A stretch of 64,000 nucleotides of DNA from Leeuwenhoekiella palythoae. Its GTDB lineage: Bacteria; Bacteroidota; Bacteroidia; Flavobacteriales; Flavobacteriaceae. Under the pieces are notes generated by a model, which worked only from the letters and a program-made list of their open reading frames with translations, was not told the origin of the DNA and searched no databases. This document shows, piece after piece, positions 1-9,578 of this stretch. The number at the start of each line of letters is the position of its first letter. The stretch's first letter is position 1. Both the position numbers and the translations under genes were made by a program. The stretch is taken from positions 496,001 through 560,000 of the forward strand of contig NZ_FQXT01000001.1 of assembly GCF_900130045.1 (NCBI RefSeq), read 5' to 3'.

Positions 1-898
1 TTACGCATTTTTTACCTTCAACGGGCAGTATGGAATACGCATCAATCACGCCGTCTATTCTGATCAGGACAAATGGTTTTTCTTAGGTGATCTAGATGCA
101 GAACGTTTTCCGCTAAAGTATTACGGGATAGGAAATGATGTTCCTAAAGACAATATTGCACTGGTAGATGCTACGCAAATTCAGATCAAAGAACGGGTGT
201 TGCGCAAGGTTTTAAAGAACTTTTATGTTGGTCTTGAAACCGATTTTAGAAGTCTGTCTAATGTTTCTTTTGATGCTCCTGAAGATAGTCAGGAAGCTTT
301 AGATATTGAGCTTCCCTTTGGTGCCGAAGGAACGACCAATTTTGGTATGGGCGCCGGTCTTGTTTACGATGCCCGACACAATGTATTGAATGAACGCAAC
401 GCCTTCTTTAGCGAATTGGCTTACCTCAATTACAATCCGTTCTGGAAAAGCGATGTAAAATACCAGACCGTCACCACAGACAACCGGTTTTTTACACCCA
501 TAGGCAAAAGAGATGTACTGGCAGCACAAGTAATTGGTCAGTTTAGTTTTGGTGGCGAAGTGCCCTTTAACCAGCTATCGTACTTAGGCGGTGAGAATAT
601 TATGCGGGGTTATTTTAGCGGAAGGTTTAGAGATCGCAATCAAGTCGCAGCACAAGTAGAATATCGTTTTCTACCGCTTAAACTGGGTTTTACTGACCGT
701 TTAGGAGCAACTGTTTTCACCGGTGTAGGCGAAGTCTTTGACGATTGGAACGAGCTGGAGATGAACAAGATCAAATGGTCTGCTGGTGCCGGTGCGCGCT
801 TTTTGATCTTTAGAGAAAAAGATATTTTTATTCGCTTTGATTATGCTTTTACCAAAGATGGAAATAACTTTTATCTGAGTATAGGAGAAGCTTTTTAG
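1..898 (+). CDS. Omp85/BamA-type outer membrane barrel protein, 3' part only
   Basis: The reading frame is open from base 2 to the stop at 896-898, so the gene enters from the left edge and its N-terminus is missing; an internal GTG at 197 is not the true start. The visible 298 residues look like a beta-barrel with alternating aromatic and polar strands. Two family marks of the surface antigen (D15/Omp85) barrel are present: the strand GLVYDARHN and the GGENIMRGYF segment, which matches the conserved RGY/RGF loop that folds into the Omp85 barrel. The chain ends in Phe, as outer-membrane barrels usually do. Known role of the family: insertion or translocation of proteins across the outer membrane. 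No POTRA domain can be judged from the visible part, so whether this is BamA, TamA or a short accessory barrel is open. Confidence 0.8.
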   Translation, partial: YAFFTFNGQYGIRINHAVYSDQDKWFFLGDLDAERFPLKYYGIGNDVPKDNIALVDATQIQIKERVLRKVLKNFYVGLETDFRSLSNVSFDAPEDSQEALDIELPFGAEGTTNFGMGAGLVYDARHNVLNERNAFFSELAYLNYNPFWKSDVKYQTVTTDNRFFTPIGKRDVLAAQVIGQFSFGGEVPFNQLSYLGGENIMRGYFSGRFRDRNQVAAQVEYRFLPLKLGFTDRLGATVFTGVGEVFDDWNELEMNKIKWSAGAGARFLIFREKDIFIRFDYAFTKDGNNFYLSIGEAF

Positions 899-967
899 TC
901 CTACTTGACCAAAAATTTTCAGACAATCATTTTATAAGCTTTTGGCTATTCAACCCCTTGCCCACTA

Positions 968-2524
968 CTAAAAATAATTTCTGAAGAGCGCCTTACTAAT
1001 TTCTTCTTGCAATTTATTTTCAGGAGTTTTTCGCTTTAATTGATAAGCGCGTTCTACACGTTCAGTTGACGGGTCGTCGTTTTCTGTCAGATCAAGCTTC
1101 AGCGCTCCGTAGCTTAAATACTTCTCATAATCTGGGGTCTCTGTAGTTTCAACGTAATGGCGCAATTCGTCTAAAGGTTTACCCGCCATTTGAGTAACGG
1201 TTTCCCAAAACTCTTCTTCGGTATAGCCGCGCTGTTGTTCACGAAAATAAGTTTTATACATCGCTCGCATCACATCGTCTAATGACTTTTCATTTTCACT
1301 CTCGTGGCGGATGGCAAGATCAAGCAACAGCCCTATTATTGGACCTTTATGATAATAGGAAATCGTTGTGGCATCTGAAACAGCATCGTTGTTCAAGAAA
1401 TGATTCCAAACATCATAACTAGAGCGTTCTAAAGACATATGCTCTTTCCCCTCTTTATTTTCGATCGCCTGAAAATGACTGCTTAAATACTGCAGCATAT
1501 CTTCTTCAGTGATCAAATCTGCATCACGCATAATGAGATATTCGTAATACACCGTAAAACCTTCAGCCACCCAGAGCATCGTCGTGTAATTTTCTTTGCT
1601 ATAGTCAAACGGTCCCAATTCAATAGGCCGTAAAGCTTTTACATTATACAGGTGAAAATATTCGTGCGTGATAAAATTGAGAAAGGCCTTGTAGTCAGCA
1701 TCGGTTTTAAAGTCAAAACTTCCATAGGTGAATACCGCTTGCGAGTTGGCGTGTTCTAGTCCGCCTCCGCCGGGTTCCATCATAATAAAAGCATATTCCT
1801 CAAAAGGAATGTGCTGCATTAAATCGGTCGTACGCAGAATGATCTCTCGCAAATCTGTTACAAATTGCTGCTCATCTAATCCCTCTGGTGTTGCGATAGC
1901 CAGCGTAAACGCTTTACCCAATTGCTGAAACTCAATCATTTTTTGATTTCCTAAATAAAACGGACTGTCGTAAAGCATGTCTGCTGATGCAGCGTAAAAA
2001 GTGGTTTGATTTACTTTTTCTAGTCCAGTCGCAATGTGCTCCCAAGTTTCCGGAAGTTGAAAGGTCACTGAAATGGGCGCTTCTTTTTGCCCTTCGGGAA
2101 ACATAAAAATATCTGTATTCGCCAGAAAAGCCCGAGTCTCCTTCACATTAGATTCTGCTACCGAAGTACGATTAGCATAAACCCGGTAGGTCACCTCTAA
2201 TTCGGTATTTTTAGGATGCGTGATCGTCCATTTGTTTTTAGAAGTTTTCTTCCATGCTATCGCAACACCTTCAGAAGCCTGCACCTCAAAATCAATAATA
2301 TGCGCCGGGTTATCGAGAATCATATAATATCCCGGAGTCCAAACCGGCAAAACGAGTGTGGTTTGGGTAGTATCCTGCTGGTCCAGATGCAACTCCACTG
2401 CAACATAATGCGCTTCCGCCTGAGGAAAGGATAGTTGATACTGCATTTGTGGATCGCCTTTTTGCGCGAAAACAGTTCCGGAAATCAGAAGAATAACACA
2501 AGCCAAATAAACACGTAGAATCAT
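968..2524 (-). CDS. M61 family metallopeptidase (glycyl aminopeptidase type), exported
   Basis: The protein has 518 residues and starts with a signal peptide ending near FAQ (residue 21). The zinc motif HExxH is at H287-H291 (HEYFH), followed about 30 residues later by the third ligand in the segment AEGFT (E321); this arrangement is that of the M61 thermolysin-like clan. The N-terminal 150 residues match the beta-sandwich that precedes the catalytic domain in this family. Typical M61 enzymes are about 580-620 residues with a C-terminal PDZ domain; here the chain stops soon after the catalytic domain and no GLGI-type PDZ motif is visible, so this is a PDZ-less form. Expected to trim peptides in the periplasm or at the cell surface. 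Stands alone, convergent with the preceding barrel gene. Confidence 0.88.
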   Translation of the reverse strand: MILRVYLACVILLISGTVFAQKGDPQMQYQLSFPQAEAHYVAVELHLDQQDTTQTTLVLPVWTPGYYMILDNPAHIIDFEVQASEGVAIAWKKTSKNKWTITHPKNTELEVTYRVYANRTSVAESNVKETRAFLANTDIFMFPEGQKEAPISVTFQLPETWEHIATGLEKVNQTTFYAASADMLYDSPFYLGNQKMIEFQQLGKAFTLAIATPEGLDEQQFVTDLREIILRTTDLMQHIPFEEYAFIMMEPGGGGLEHANSQAVFTYGSFDFKTDADYKAFLNFITHEYFHLYNVKALRPIELGPFDYSKENYTTMLWVAEGFTVYYEYLIMRDADLITEEDMLQYLSSHFQAIENKEGKEHMSLERSSYDVWNHFLNNDAVSDATTISYYHKGPIIGLLLDLAIRHESENEKSLDDVMRAMYKTYFREQQRGYTEEEFWETVTQMAGKPLDELRHYVETTETPDYEKYLSYGALKLDLTENDDPSTERVERAYQLKRKTPENKLQEEISKALFRNYF

Positions 2525-2735
2525 AAATGGGAATTAATTGTGCCTGTGAAATTACTCAATGTATGTCGAAACATAGTTGCCGTTTATCCCTAATTATTCG
2601 CAAGAGCTGATACGATGTTAACCTAAAATACATCCCTCTATTTAAACAACTACCTATCAAGTTAGCGTAATTTTAAAATACTGAAAGACTCTATTTAGTA
2701 TGTAAATTGAGAATAAGGTGTTTTAAAGTTTATCT

Positions 2736-3014
2736 ATGAATACAAAACTAGCTAGAACTGAAAAACTAGGGTATTACCTCACTCCTATTGAAGTTGTTTT
2801 TACCGGTTTTCGGCATAACTATACTGATCGACTTAAGAAAAAACAAGATAAAGAATTAAAAGCCTTAAAGGAGTTCGGGGAACTTGAAAAAGTGGAAGAG
2901 CTCAAGGCTATTCACAAAAGCTATGGGAAATTTTATGTGTATTGTTGCATAGCGCTAATCTTACTAGCTATTTTCATTTTTCTATTTGAAACTAGTATTA
3001 ACTCACTAAAATGA
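2736..3014 (+). CDS. small tail-anchored membrane protein of unknown function
   Basis: 92 residues. The first two thirds are charged and probably helical (residues 30-62 rich in Lys and Glu, coiled-coil-like), followed by one hydrophobic segment at about residues 69-87 and a short polar tail. There is no signal peptide, so the chain would be anchored by its C-terminus with the charged part inside the cell. I do not recognise a family. The gene lies alone between a divergent M61 peptidase and a barrel-like protein. The ATG at 2736 is the only start that leaves the full charged region intact. Confidence 0.6.
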   Translation: MNTKLARTEKLGYYLTPIEVVFTGFRHNYTDRLKKKQDKELKALKEFGELEKVEELKAIHKSYGKFYVYCCIALILLAIFIFLFETSINSLK

Positions 3015-3120
3015 AGTTCAACATTCCCTAAAAAAATAATTCAAATTAAAAATCATAATTTCAAATAATACGTCGTGCTTCTATATATTTACTTTTCAGT
3101 CAAAAAGCATTTTTGAATTT

Positions 3121-3657
3121 ATGAAACAACTCCTACTCTTCAGTATCTTTTTTTGTAGCCTTTTCACATCTTATGCCCAACAACCCACAGTTGAAAAAGG
3201 TATATTTTCTGTAAATATTTTAACTCCGGGTTTAGAGTATGAATTGGGGCTCACTCCAACAACAACCTTAGATTTTAGGGTAGGAACGGGTTTTGCTTAT
3301 CAAAAAGGAATGTTTGGAGAAGGTTATGGCGTTTACCCTATTTTCAACACGCAATACCGTTATTATTATAACTTCAAAAAGCGAATGGATAAAGGGAAAA
3401 ACATTACGAAAAACAGCGCTAATTATCTCGCTTTAAGCGCTGCGGTACAAACTGGGAAACCTATAATAGGAAGCCTAGAGTATTATGAGTCTTATTTTGG
3501 AGCTATCGGGCCGGTATGGGGCTTACAACGATATTATAAAGGAGGATTAAAACTAGATCTTAACTTAGGTGCGGGATATGGTTTTAATGAGTCTGGCGAA
3601 AGTTTTTTCTCACCCATACTGGGTCTACGTTTAGGCTGGTTGCTCTTTAAATCGTGA
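3121..3657 (+). CDS. hypothetical exported beta-rich protein
   Basis: 178 residues with a clear N-terminal signal peptide (hydrophobic core, cleavage near SYAQQ at residue 20). The mature part is rich in Gly, Tyr and Phe with short alternating strands, ends in a strand typical of outer membrane proteins, and looks like a small 6-8 strand barrel of the kind often annotated in Flavobacteriaceae as outer membrane beta-barrel protein. No catalytic motif is seen. The upstream sequence contains TACTTTTC at about 3089, one base off the TAnnTTTG -7 box, which may be its promoter. Function unknown. Confidence 0.6.
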   Translation: MKQLLLFSIFFCSLFTSYAQQPTVEKGIFSVNILTPGLEYELGLTPTTTLDFRVGTGFAYQKGMFGEGYGVYPIFNTQYRYYYNFKKRMDKGKNITKNSANYLALSAAVQTGKPIIGSLEYYESYFGAIGPVWGLQRYYKGGLKLDLNLGAGYGFNESGESFFSPILGLRLGWLLFKS

Positions 3658-3701
3658 TTCTATCATAGGAATATTGCCAAACTTAAAAACTAAAGTTAGC
3701 T

Positions 3702-4520
3702 ATGCAACACGTTATTTTAATTACTGGATCCAGCTCGGGGATCGGTAAATCTACAGCCAAAAAGTTACTCGAAAAGGGACATATCGTTTACGGTGCTGCT
3801 CGAAGAACTGATGAAATGCAAGAGCTAGAACACTTAGGAATGCACACCCATTTTTTAGATCTTACCAAAGACGAATCCATAATTTCCTGTGTAGAACATA
3901 TTTTAAAAAAAGAAGGACGCATTGATGTGTTGATCAACAATGCCGGTTATGGGTCTTACGGCGCTGTTGAAGATGTTTCAATAGAAGAAGCCAAACGCCA
4001 GTTTGAGGTCAATCTTTTTGGTTTGGCCCGTATTACGCAATTGGTGCTGCCTGCAATGCGCAAAAATAAAAAGGGTCGTATCGTAAACATCTCCTCGATG
4101 GCCGGTAAAATCTACACGCCATTTGGGGCTTGGTATCACGCAACAAAACACGCTCTAGAAGGCTGGAGTGATTGTTTACGCTTAGAATTGAAAGCCTTTG
4201 ATATTGATGTAGTGATTGTACAACCGGGCGCTATAAAAACAGACTGGGGTACAATTGCTGCTAAAAATTTAAAAGAAAAGTCAGGATCTGGGCCTTATGC
4301 TGCATTTGCTAATGCCGCGGCAGAGGGTATGCATGAAGCTTACACCGGTGACCGCCTCACCGATGTAGACGTTTTAGGAAAAACTATCGCTAAAGCAGCA
4401 ACCATAAAAAAACCTAACCGCCGCTATGCTAAAGGCTTTATGGCAAAACCGGCAATGGCCCTACGCAAATGGTTAGGTGATGGTATCTATGAAAAACTTA
4501 TTAGGTCGCAATTCAAATAA
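3702..4520 (+). CDS. short-chain dehydrogenase/reductase (SDR)
   Basis: 272 residues, the usual length of classical SDRs. The NAD(P)-binding motif TGSSSGIG is at residues 8-15, the NNAG motif at 79-82, and the catalytic set Ser131/132, Tyr145 and Lys149 (YHATK) is complete. An Arg pair after the dinucleotide site (AARR, about residues 33-36) favours NADP(H). The C-terminal 60 residues are the variable substrate part. Substrate unknown; the sequence resembles the SDRs often called oxidoreductase or NAD(P)-dependent reductase in flavobacteria. It stands alone on the plus strand with 44 bases before it. Confidence 0.9.
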   Translation: MQHVILITGSSSGIGKSTAKKLLEKGHIVYGAARRTDEMQELEHLGMHTHFLDLTKDESIISCVEHILKKEGRIDVLINNAGYGSYGAVEDVSIEEAKRQFEVNLFGLARITQLVLPAMRKNKKGRIVNISSMAGKIYTPFGAWYHATKHALEGWSDCLRLELKAFDIDVVIVQPGAIKTDWGTIAAKNLKEKSGSGPYAAFANAAAEGMHEAYTGDRLTDVDVLGKTIAKAATIKKPNRRYAKGFMAKPAMALRKWLGDGIYEKLIRSQFK

Positions 4521-4644
4521 GGTTTTAATAGCTTACGTAAAAATACCTTGACCTTTGAGCATATTCTAAAGTCAAGAATCAATCCTACAAACCTCTCAAT
4601 TTTCGTAACTTCACGCCTCCTCCTACGCGATTAAATTCAAAGTC

Positions 4645-5862
4645 ATGAAAATCCTGCATACGGCCGACTGGCACATTGGCAAAAAACTGCACAAACACTA
4701 TTTATATACCGATTTTGAACGCTTTATCTCTTGGCTGATTGCTATTATTCAAGAGGAAAAAATCGAACTCGTTTTGGTCTCCGGAGATGTTTTTGACCTT
4801 GCTAATCCTTCCGCCGAAGCGCGCAAACAATACTATAAAGCTTTAAAGCAGTTAAGCAATCTCAATTGTAAACTCATCATCACCGGCGGAAACCACGATT
4901 CGCCGTCGATGCTTGATGCGCCTCGCGAAATACTAGAAGCACTTAATGTGCATATCCTTGGCGGAATGCCTGAAAATCCGGAAGATTGCTTGATTCCCGT
5001 TCAAGGTAAACAGGATAATGACCAGCTTGTCGTTGCTGCGATTCCGTTTTTACGGGATGGAGATATTCGTGCCGCAGAATCTGGCGTTACCTATGAAAAT
5101 CGCATTGAAGCCATAAGAAAAGGGATTGAAGCGGTCTTTACTCAGGCAGCAGAGCTTTGTAAGAAAAAATTTTCCGGACTACCGGTGATCGCTATGGGGC
5201 ATTTGTATGCAGCAGGCATTGAATCTTCAGAGAGCGAACGCGACATTCAAATCGGTAATCAGGCTGCCTTTCAGGCGAGTCAGTTTGGAGAGTATTTCAG
5301 TTATGTGGCGCTGGGGCATATACATAAACCCCAACGCGTGAGTGCTGCAATTCCCGCATTTTATAGCGGTTCGCCTTTACCGCTTTCTTTCAGCGAGCGT
5401 ACCGATGAAAAACGGGTGCTGATCTTAGATACTTCAACGGGTTTTGAACCCAAAAGCATTGCAATTCCTACGTTTAGAAAGTTGAACAAAGTGAGTGGCG
5501 ATCTGGAGCGTATACAAAGCAAATTGGAAGCATTAACATCTGAAGGCGAACTCACCAACCTCATCGAAGTAGAGTTGATCGAAGAAAACTTTGATGCCAA
5601 CCGCATTGCACAGCTCGACACGCTAGTTACCGAATTTAATACGCCTGGTCTGGAGATCGTTAAACATCGGGCGACTTTTAAAAACCGATTAAAAGCAACC
5701 GGAAAATTGTTTGATGCGCAGCAACATCTAGAAGATCTTAAACCGCTTGAAGTTTTTACTAAAATGTTAGAGCAAAACTCGTATGACGCAGAAACCAAGG
5801 CGAAAGTAACTTTGGCATTTCAGGAACTTGTAGAACACCTCAACACCGCAGATCCCGCTTAA
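4645..5862 (+). CDS. sbcD: exonuclease SbcCD subunit D (Mre11-type nuclease)
   Basis: 405 residues. Metallophosphoesterase motifs occur in order: DWHIG at 8-12, SGDVFD at 46-51, GGNHD at 81-85, then MGH and LGHIH further on, which together bind the two catalytic manganese ions in the SbcD/Mre11 family. The C-terminal 130 residues form the capping and SbcC-binding part. With SbcC it makes the ATP-dependent exo/endonuclease that opens DNA hairpins and protein-blocked ends. Its TAA stop is followed after a single base by the ATG of sbcC, so the two are translationally coupled. Confidence 0.95.
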   Translation: MKILHTADWHIGKKLHKHYLYTDFERFISWLIAIIQEEKIELVLVSGDVFDLANPSAEARKQYYKALKQLSNLNCKLIITGGNHDSPSMLDAPREILEALNVHILGGMPENPEDCLIPVQGKQDNDQLVVAAIPFLRDGDIRAAESGVTYENRIEAIRKGIEAVFTQAAELCKKKFSGLPVIAMGHLYAAGIESSESERDIQIGNQAAFQASQFGEYFSYVALGHIHKPQRVSAAIPAFYSGSPLPLSFSERTDEKRVLILDTSTGFEPKSIAIPTFRKLNKVSGDLERIQSKLEALTSEGELTNLIEVELIEENFDANRIAQLDTLVTEFNTPGLEIVKHRATFKNRLKATGKLFDAQQHLEDLKPLEVFTKMLEQNSYDAETKAKVTLAFQELVEHLNTADPA

Positions 5863-5863
5863 A

Positions 5864-8800
5864 ATGAAAATATTAAAAATTGCTTTTAAAAACATCAACT
5901 CGCTGCGTGGTGAGCACGAGATCGATTTTACCCAAGAACCTTTTTTGCAAAACAGCCTTTTTGCGATCACGGGCCCAACCGGAAGCGGAAAAACCACGAT
6001 CCTTGATGTGATCTCCCTGGCGTTATTCAATCATGTGCCACGTTTAGGGAAGATGAGTACGAACGAGGTGCTCAAAAAAGGAGCTATTCTTACCCGCAAT
6101 CAGGAAGATGCGAATGCGCAAATCACCTATCAATGCAATCAAGGGATTTTCACCTCGCGCTGGGAAATTTCGACCAACCGAAATGGTAATCTGCGCGATT
6201 ATCATATGGAGCTCATAAACACAGTAAGCAACGAAATTCTCGATTTAAAAAAATCGGATGTGCCGGGAAAAAATGAGGAGCTGATCGGTTTGAATTATGA
6301 TCAGTTTATCAAGTCGGTAGTGTTGGCGCAGGGCGAATTTGCCAAGTTTTTACAAGTGCCCAAAAAGGAACGCGGTGCGCTTCTTGAAAAAATCACGGGT
6401 ACAGATATCTATCGCAGAATTGGGATAGAAGTGTTTCTTCGGAACAAAGAGCGTGCTAAGGAAATTGATGCTAAACGCGCTAAAATTGAGACTTTCAGAG
6501 AGCAATTGTTGGAAGAAGATACGTTCGCAACAAAGCAAAAAGAAGCTGAAACTTTAGCCGAAACACAAAAACAGTTAAAGCAATCGATCGAACAATTTAC
6601 CAAAGAGATCGAGCTTAAAAAGAAACTACAAGCCGAAGAACGCGAACTGCAAAAAACACAGAAAGAATTAAGCGAAGTAGTCGCGCTTCAGGAAAACTTC
6701 GAAAAAGAAAAAGGAGATGCACTGAAGCATCACGAAGCGATTCAACTTTTTGCAGAAGAACTCAATCATTGGCAAAGTTTGCAGGAAAAGCAAAAAGAAA
6801 AGCAAACCGAAATCAATAAGGCTACGGAAGCTTTAGAAGCTGCGAAAGCCGAACGAGAGCACTTAACGCAACAAATTAGCGAGCAATTTAAACTTACGGT
6901 CACACCAACTGATTTTCCGGAAAAAATGGAACGTTATAAAGCGGAAGTCCGTGCCTTGATCGATGAGCGCAATGCCTTGCGCACCGCTTTCGAAACCAGT
7001 AAAAATCCGTTGCAAACGGCAGCTAGGGAATTCGATTTACATTTAGACCTAAAAGATCTCAAGGGTTTTGAAGCTGCTTTACAGGAGAAATTTACGAAGT
7101 CCAATTCTGCGTATGCAGCTTTAGAGAACCGATTTGACCTTAAAAATGCTTCGGTAGCAGAACGATTGGCAACAATTCAATCCAAACTGAAAAACATCCG
7201 CGCAGCTGAGAAAGCACATATGGCTTTAAGCACTTTGCAAAGTCAGCGTAAGGAACGTAATGAAGAATACGTTTCTCTTCAAAAGCAACAAGCGCAGTTG
7301 CCCGAAGAGGTCAAACAACTGAAACAGCAGATCGAGTTGAAAAAAGCTCAGCACATCGCTAAGCAAAAAACGCTGGAAGTAGCGCAACTGCAAAAACAAC
7401 TTGAAGATTATCGCAAAGACCTACAAAATAATGAACCTTGTCCGCTTTGTGGTTCCCTTGATCACCCTTTTGCAGCCCATATTCCGCAAGAAGAAAACGG
7501 ACTCAAAGCTGCGGTGCTCCAATTAGAACACGAATTAAAAACGCTGAACAAAGAACTCGCGACTAAAGAAAGTTCGCTTCAGCAATTAACGCAACAAATA
7601 CAACAGCTCGAACATCGTATAAAAGTTCTTGATGAAGACCTGAGTGCTCTGCAAACCACTTTTGATGCCCAATTCAAAAACCTGATGCAAACCAAAGGCA
7701 GCGCTACGTTTAACGAATTGGAGCTTCAACTGGAACAGCAAGAACAGGAATTAAATTCCGCTGAAAAACTTCAGCAAAACATTAAAATACTTGCTCAAAT
7801 TCAGCAGCAAACAACCGATCTAAAAGGGCTTTTGGCAAAGGGTAAAAAGAAAGCAGAAGCAATTTCCGCAGTCTATTCCGGTAAAAATTTTGAACAAGAC
7901 ATCAGTCACAATGAAACCTCCTGGAATCGTAACGAGCAAACCGTAAACCAGCAACAAAAACTGCTCACAGCAGCTAAAGAAACAGAACACGACCTTGTAA
8001 AAACCTTAGATAGTCTCACTGCCAGCCTAGTAAAGCAATTGAACAAGAAAGGTTATGAATCTATTGAAGATGCATTACAAAAGCGTTTGAATGCCGCAAC
8101 CGCTCAAGCTTGGAAACAAGAGTTAGAAAAGATCAACGAGGATGCTTTACGTTTAAAAACCTTACGCAACAAACTCATTGAAGAAATTCAAATCCTAACG
8201 GATTCGGCGAGTGAGGCACCACTTGAAAAACTTCAAGAACAGCATCAGGAACAAACAGAAACGCTTCAGCAACACGAACATTCAGCTTCTGTTTTATCAC
8301 GCCAACTATTAAATCACAAGGATAATCTGGAGCAGATTAGAAAACTTCAGAAACAGATCGATCAGGAACTTAAAGATGGTGAACATTGGTTGATTCTCAA
8401 TAACCTGATCGGTGATGCGAACGGGAATAAATTCAATGATTTTGCGCAGGACCTTACACTAGCGCAATTGCTTCAGCTAGCTAACAAGCGCCTAAAACAT
8501 CTTACCGATCGTTATCAAATAGACCAACCGGCAGATGATGAGGACGACAGTCTGGTTGCGATTGATGAGCATATGGGTGGGCAACGTCGTTCGATTAAAA
8601 CGCTGAGCGGCGGCGAGACTTTTATTTTAAGTCTGGCGCTGGCCTTGGCACTATCTGATCTCGCATCACGCAATATTACGATCAACAGCCTGTTTATTGA
8701 CGAAGGTTTTGGAACTCTTGACCCTGAAACTCTAGATCAAACGTTGGACACGCTTGAGGTGCTGCAAGCCGAATCTTCAAAAATGATCGGGGTGATCAGC

Positions 8801-8887
8801 CACGTAGACAGTTTAAAAGAGCGTATCGCAACGCAGATTCAACTTACACAAAATGGGCAAGGTTATAGCAGTTTAAAAATCGTATAA
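5864..8887 (+). CDS. sbcC: exonuclease SbcCD subunit C (Rad50-type ATPase)
   Basis: 1007 residues with the split-ABC layout of Rad50/SbcC. The Walker A motif GPTGSGKTT is at residues 37-45, a long Gln/Glu/Lys-rich coiled coil runs from about 170 to 850, and the zinc hook CPLC sits at C526-C529 in the middle of it. The C-terminal ABC half carries the signature LSGGE at 914-918 and Walker B ending FIDEGFGTLD at about 945-954. The hook joins two SbcC coiled coils by a shared zinc ion; the ATPase heads hold the SbcD nuclease. Directly downstream of sbcD. Confidence 0.95.
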   Translation: MKILKIAFKNINSLRGEHEIDFTQEPFLQNSLFAITGPTGSGKTTILDVISLALFNHVPRLGKMSTNEVLKKGAILTRNQEDANAQITYQCNQGIFTSRWEISTNRNGNLRDYHMELINTVSNEILDLKKSDVPGKNEELIGLNYDQFIKSVVLAQGEFAKFLQVPKKERGALLEKITGTDIYRRIGIEVFLRNKERAKEIDAKRAKIETFREQLLEEDTFATKQKEAETLAETQKQLKQSIEQFTKEIELKKKLQAEERELQKTQKELSEVVALQENFEKEKGDALKHHEAIQLFAEELNHWQSLQEKQKEKQTEINKATEALEAAKAEREHLTQQISEQFKLTVTPTDFPEKMERYKAEVRALIDERNALRTAFETSKNPLQTAAREFDLHLDLKDLKGFEAALQEKFTKSNSAYAALENRFDLKNASVAERLATIQSKLKNIRAAEKAHMALSTLQSQRKERNEEYVSLQKQQAQLPEEVKQLKQQIELKKAQHIAKQKTLEVAQLQKQLEDYRKDLQNNEPCPLCGSLDHPFAAHIPQEENGLKAAVLQLEHELKTLNKELATKESSLQQLTQQIQQLEHRIKVLDEDLSALQTTFDAQFKNLMQTKGSATFNELELQLEQQEQELNSAEKLQQNIKILAQIQQQTTDLKGLLAKGKKKAEAISAVYSGKNFEQDISHNETSWNRNEQTVNQQQKLLTAAKETEHDLVKTLDSLTASLVKQLNKKGYESIEDALQKRLNAATAQAWKQELEKINEDALRLKTLRNKLIEEIQILTDSASEAPLEKLQEQHQEQTETLQQHEHSASVLSRQLLNHKDNLEQIRKLQKQIDQELKDGEHWLILNNLIGDANGNKFNDFAQDLTLAQLLQLANKRLKHLTDRYQIDQPADDEDDSLVAIDEHMGGQRRSIKTLSGGETFILSLALALALSDLASRNITINSLFIDEGFGTLDPETLDQTLDTLEVLQAESSKMIGVISHVDSLKERIATQIQLTQNGQGYSSLKIV

Positions 8888-8992
8888 TCCTATATAAATT
8901 GGTTATCATACCATAGAGGAAACCGTAGCAATTGGGGAGCTTTTGGGCATTATAAGTCTTAAATTTACAGTAGAATTTTTAAGAGAAAAACT

Positions 8993-9385
8993 ATGAATTT
9001 TCACACTAGAAAATGGATCAAACCGCAAGACCTTAATCCCAATCGTTCGCTCTTTGGAGGCCGACTTTTAGAATGGATCGATGAGGAGGCGGCGCTTTAT
9101 GCCATCATACAATTAGAGAATCCGCGTACGGTAACTAAATATATTTCTGAGATTGATTTTAAGTCTAGCGCGCGTGAAGGGGATATCGTTGAAATTGGTA
9201 TCGAACCGGTAAAATTTGGTACCGCTTCCCTAACCTTAAAATGTGAGGTACGTAACAAAATGACCCGCGAGACCATCATCACCATCGACAAGATCGTGAT
9301 GGTTGGCTTAGATGAAAACGGAAATGCCAAACCCCACGGAAAAACAAAAGTTGAATATGTAAAAGACCGTTTGGAAGACAGATAA
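8993..9385 (+). CDS. acyl-CoA thioesterase, single hotdog domain (YciA/BACH type)
   Basis: 130 residues, one hotdog domain. The segment NPNRSLFGGRLLEWIDEEAALYA (positions 16-38; key residues N, FGG, W and DE) is the conserved start of cytosolic acyl-CoA hydrolases of the YciA/BACH family; the Asp in the WIDE part is the catalytic acid of that family. It would release free fatty acids from acyl-CoA. A Rho-independent terminator follows 29 bases after the stop. Confidence 0.88.
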   Translation: MNFHTRKWIKPQDLNPNRSLFGGRLLEWIDEEAALYAIIQLENPRTVTKYISEIDFKSSAREGDIVEIGIEPVKFGTASLTLKCEVRNKMTRETIITIDKIVMVGLDENGNAKPHGKTKVEYVKDRLEDR

Positions 9386-9413
9386 GGTCTATCACAAATA
9401 GAATTGTTTGCAC

Positions 9414-9440
9414 AAAAAGAGGCTTTTAGCGCCTCTTTTT
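9414..9440 (+). terminator. intrinsic terminator after the thioesterase gene
   Basis: A ten-base perfect stem AAAAAGAGGC/GCCTCTTTTT with a 7-base loop; the right arm ends in five T. It can act in both directions but only the thioesterase runs into it. Confidence 0.85.
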
Positions 9441-9578
9441 GCATTCAGAATGCTAATAAATGCATACAATAGGGCAATCGCCGGTTATTCTTTCTAAAGA
9501 GGTTTCGGTAATTTAGCAGCCATTAGCGGTTTTAAAGTTTCCTATAAACCATAAAACTCACAAAATTTAATTCACTTT

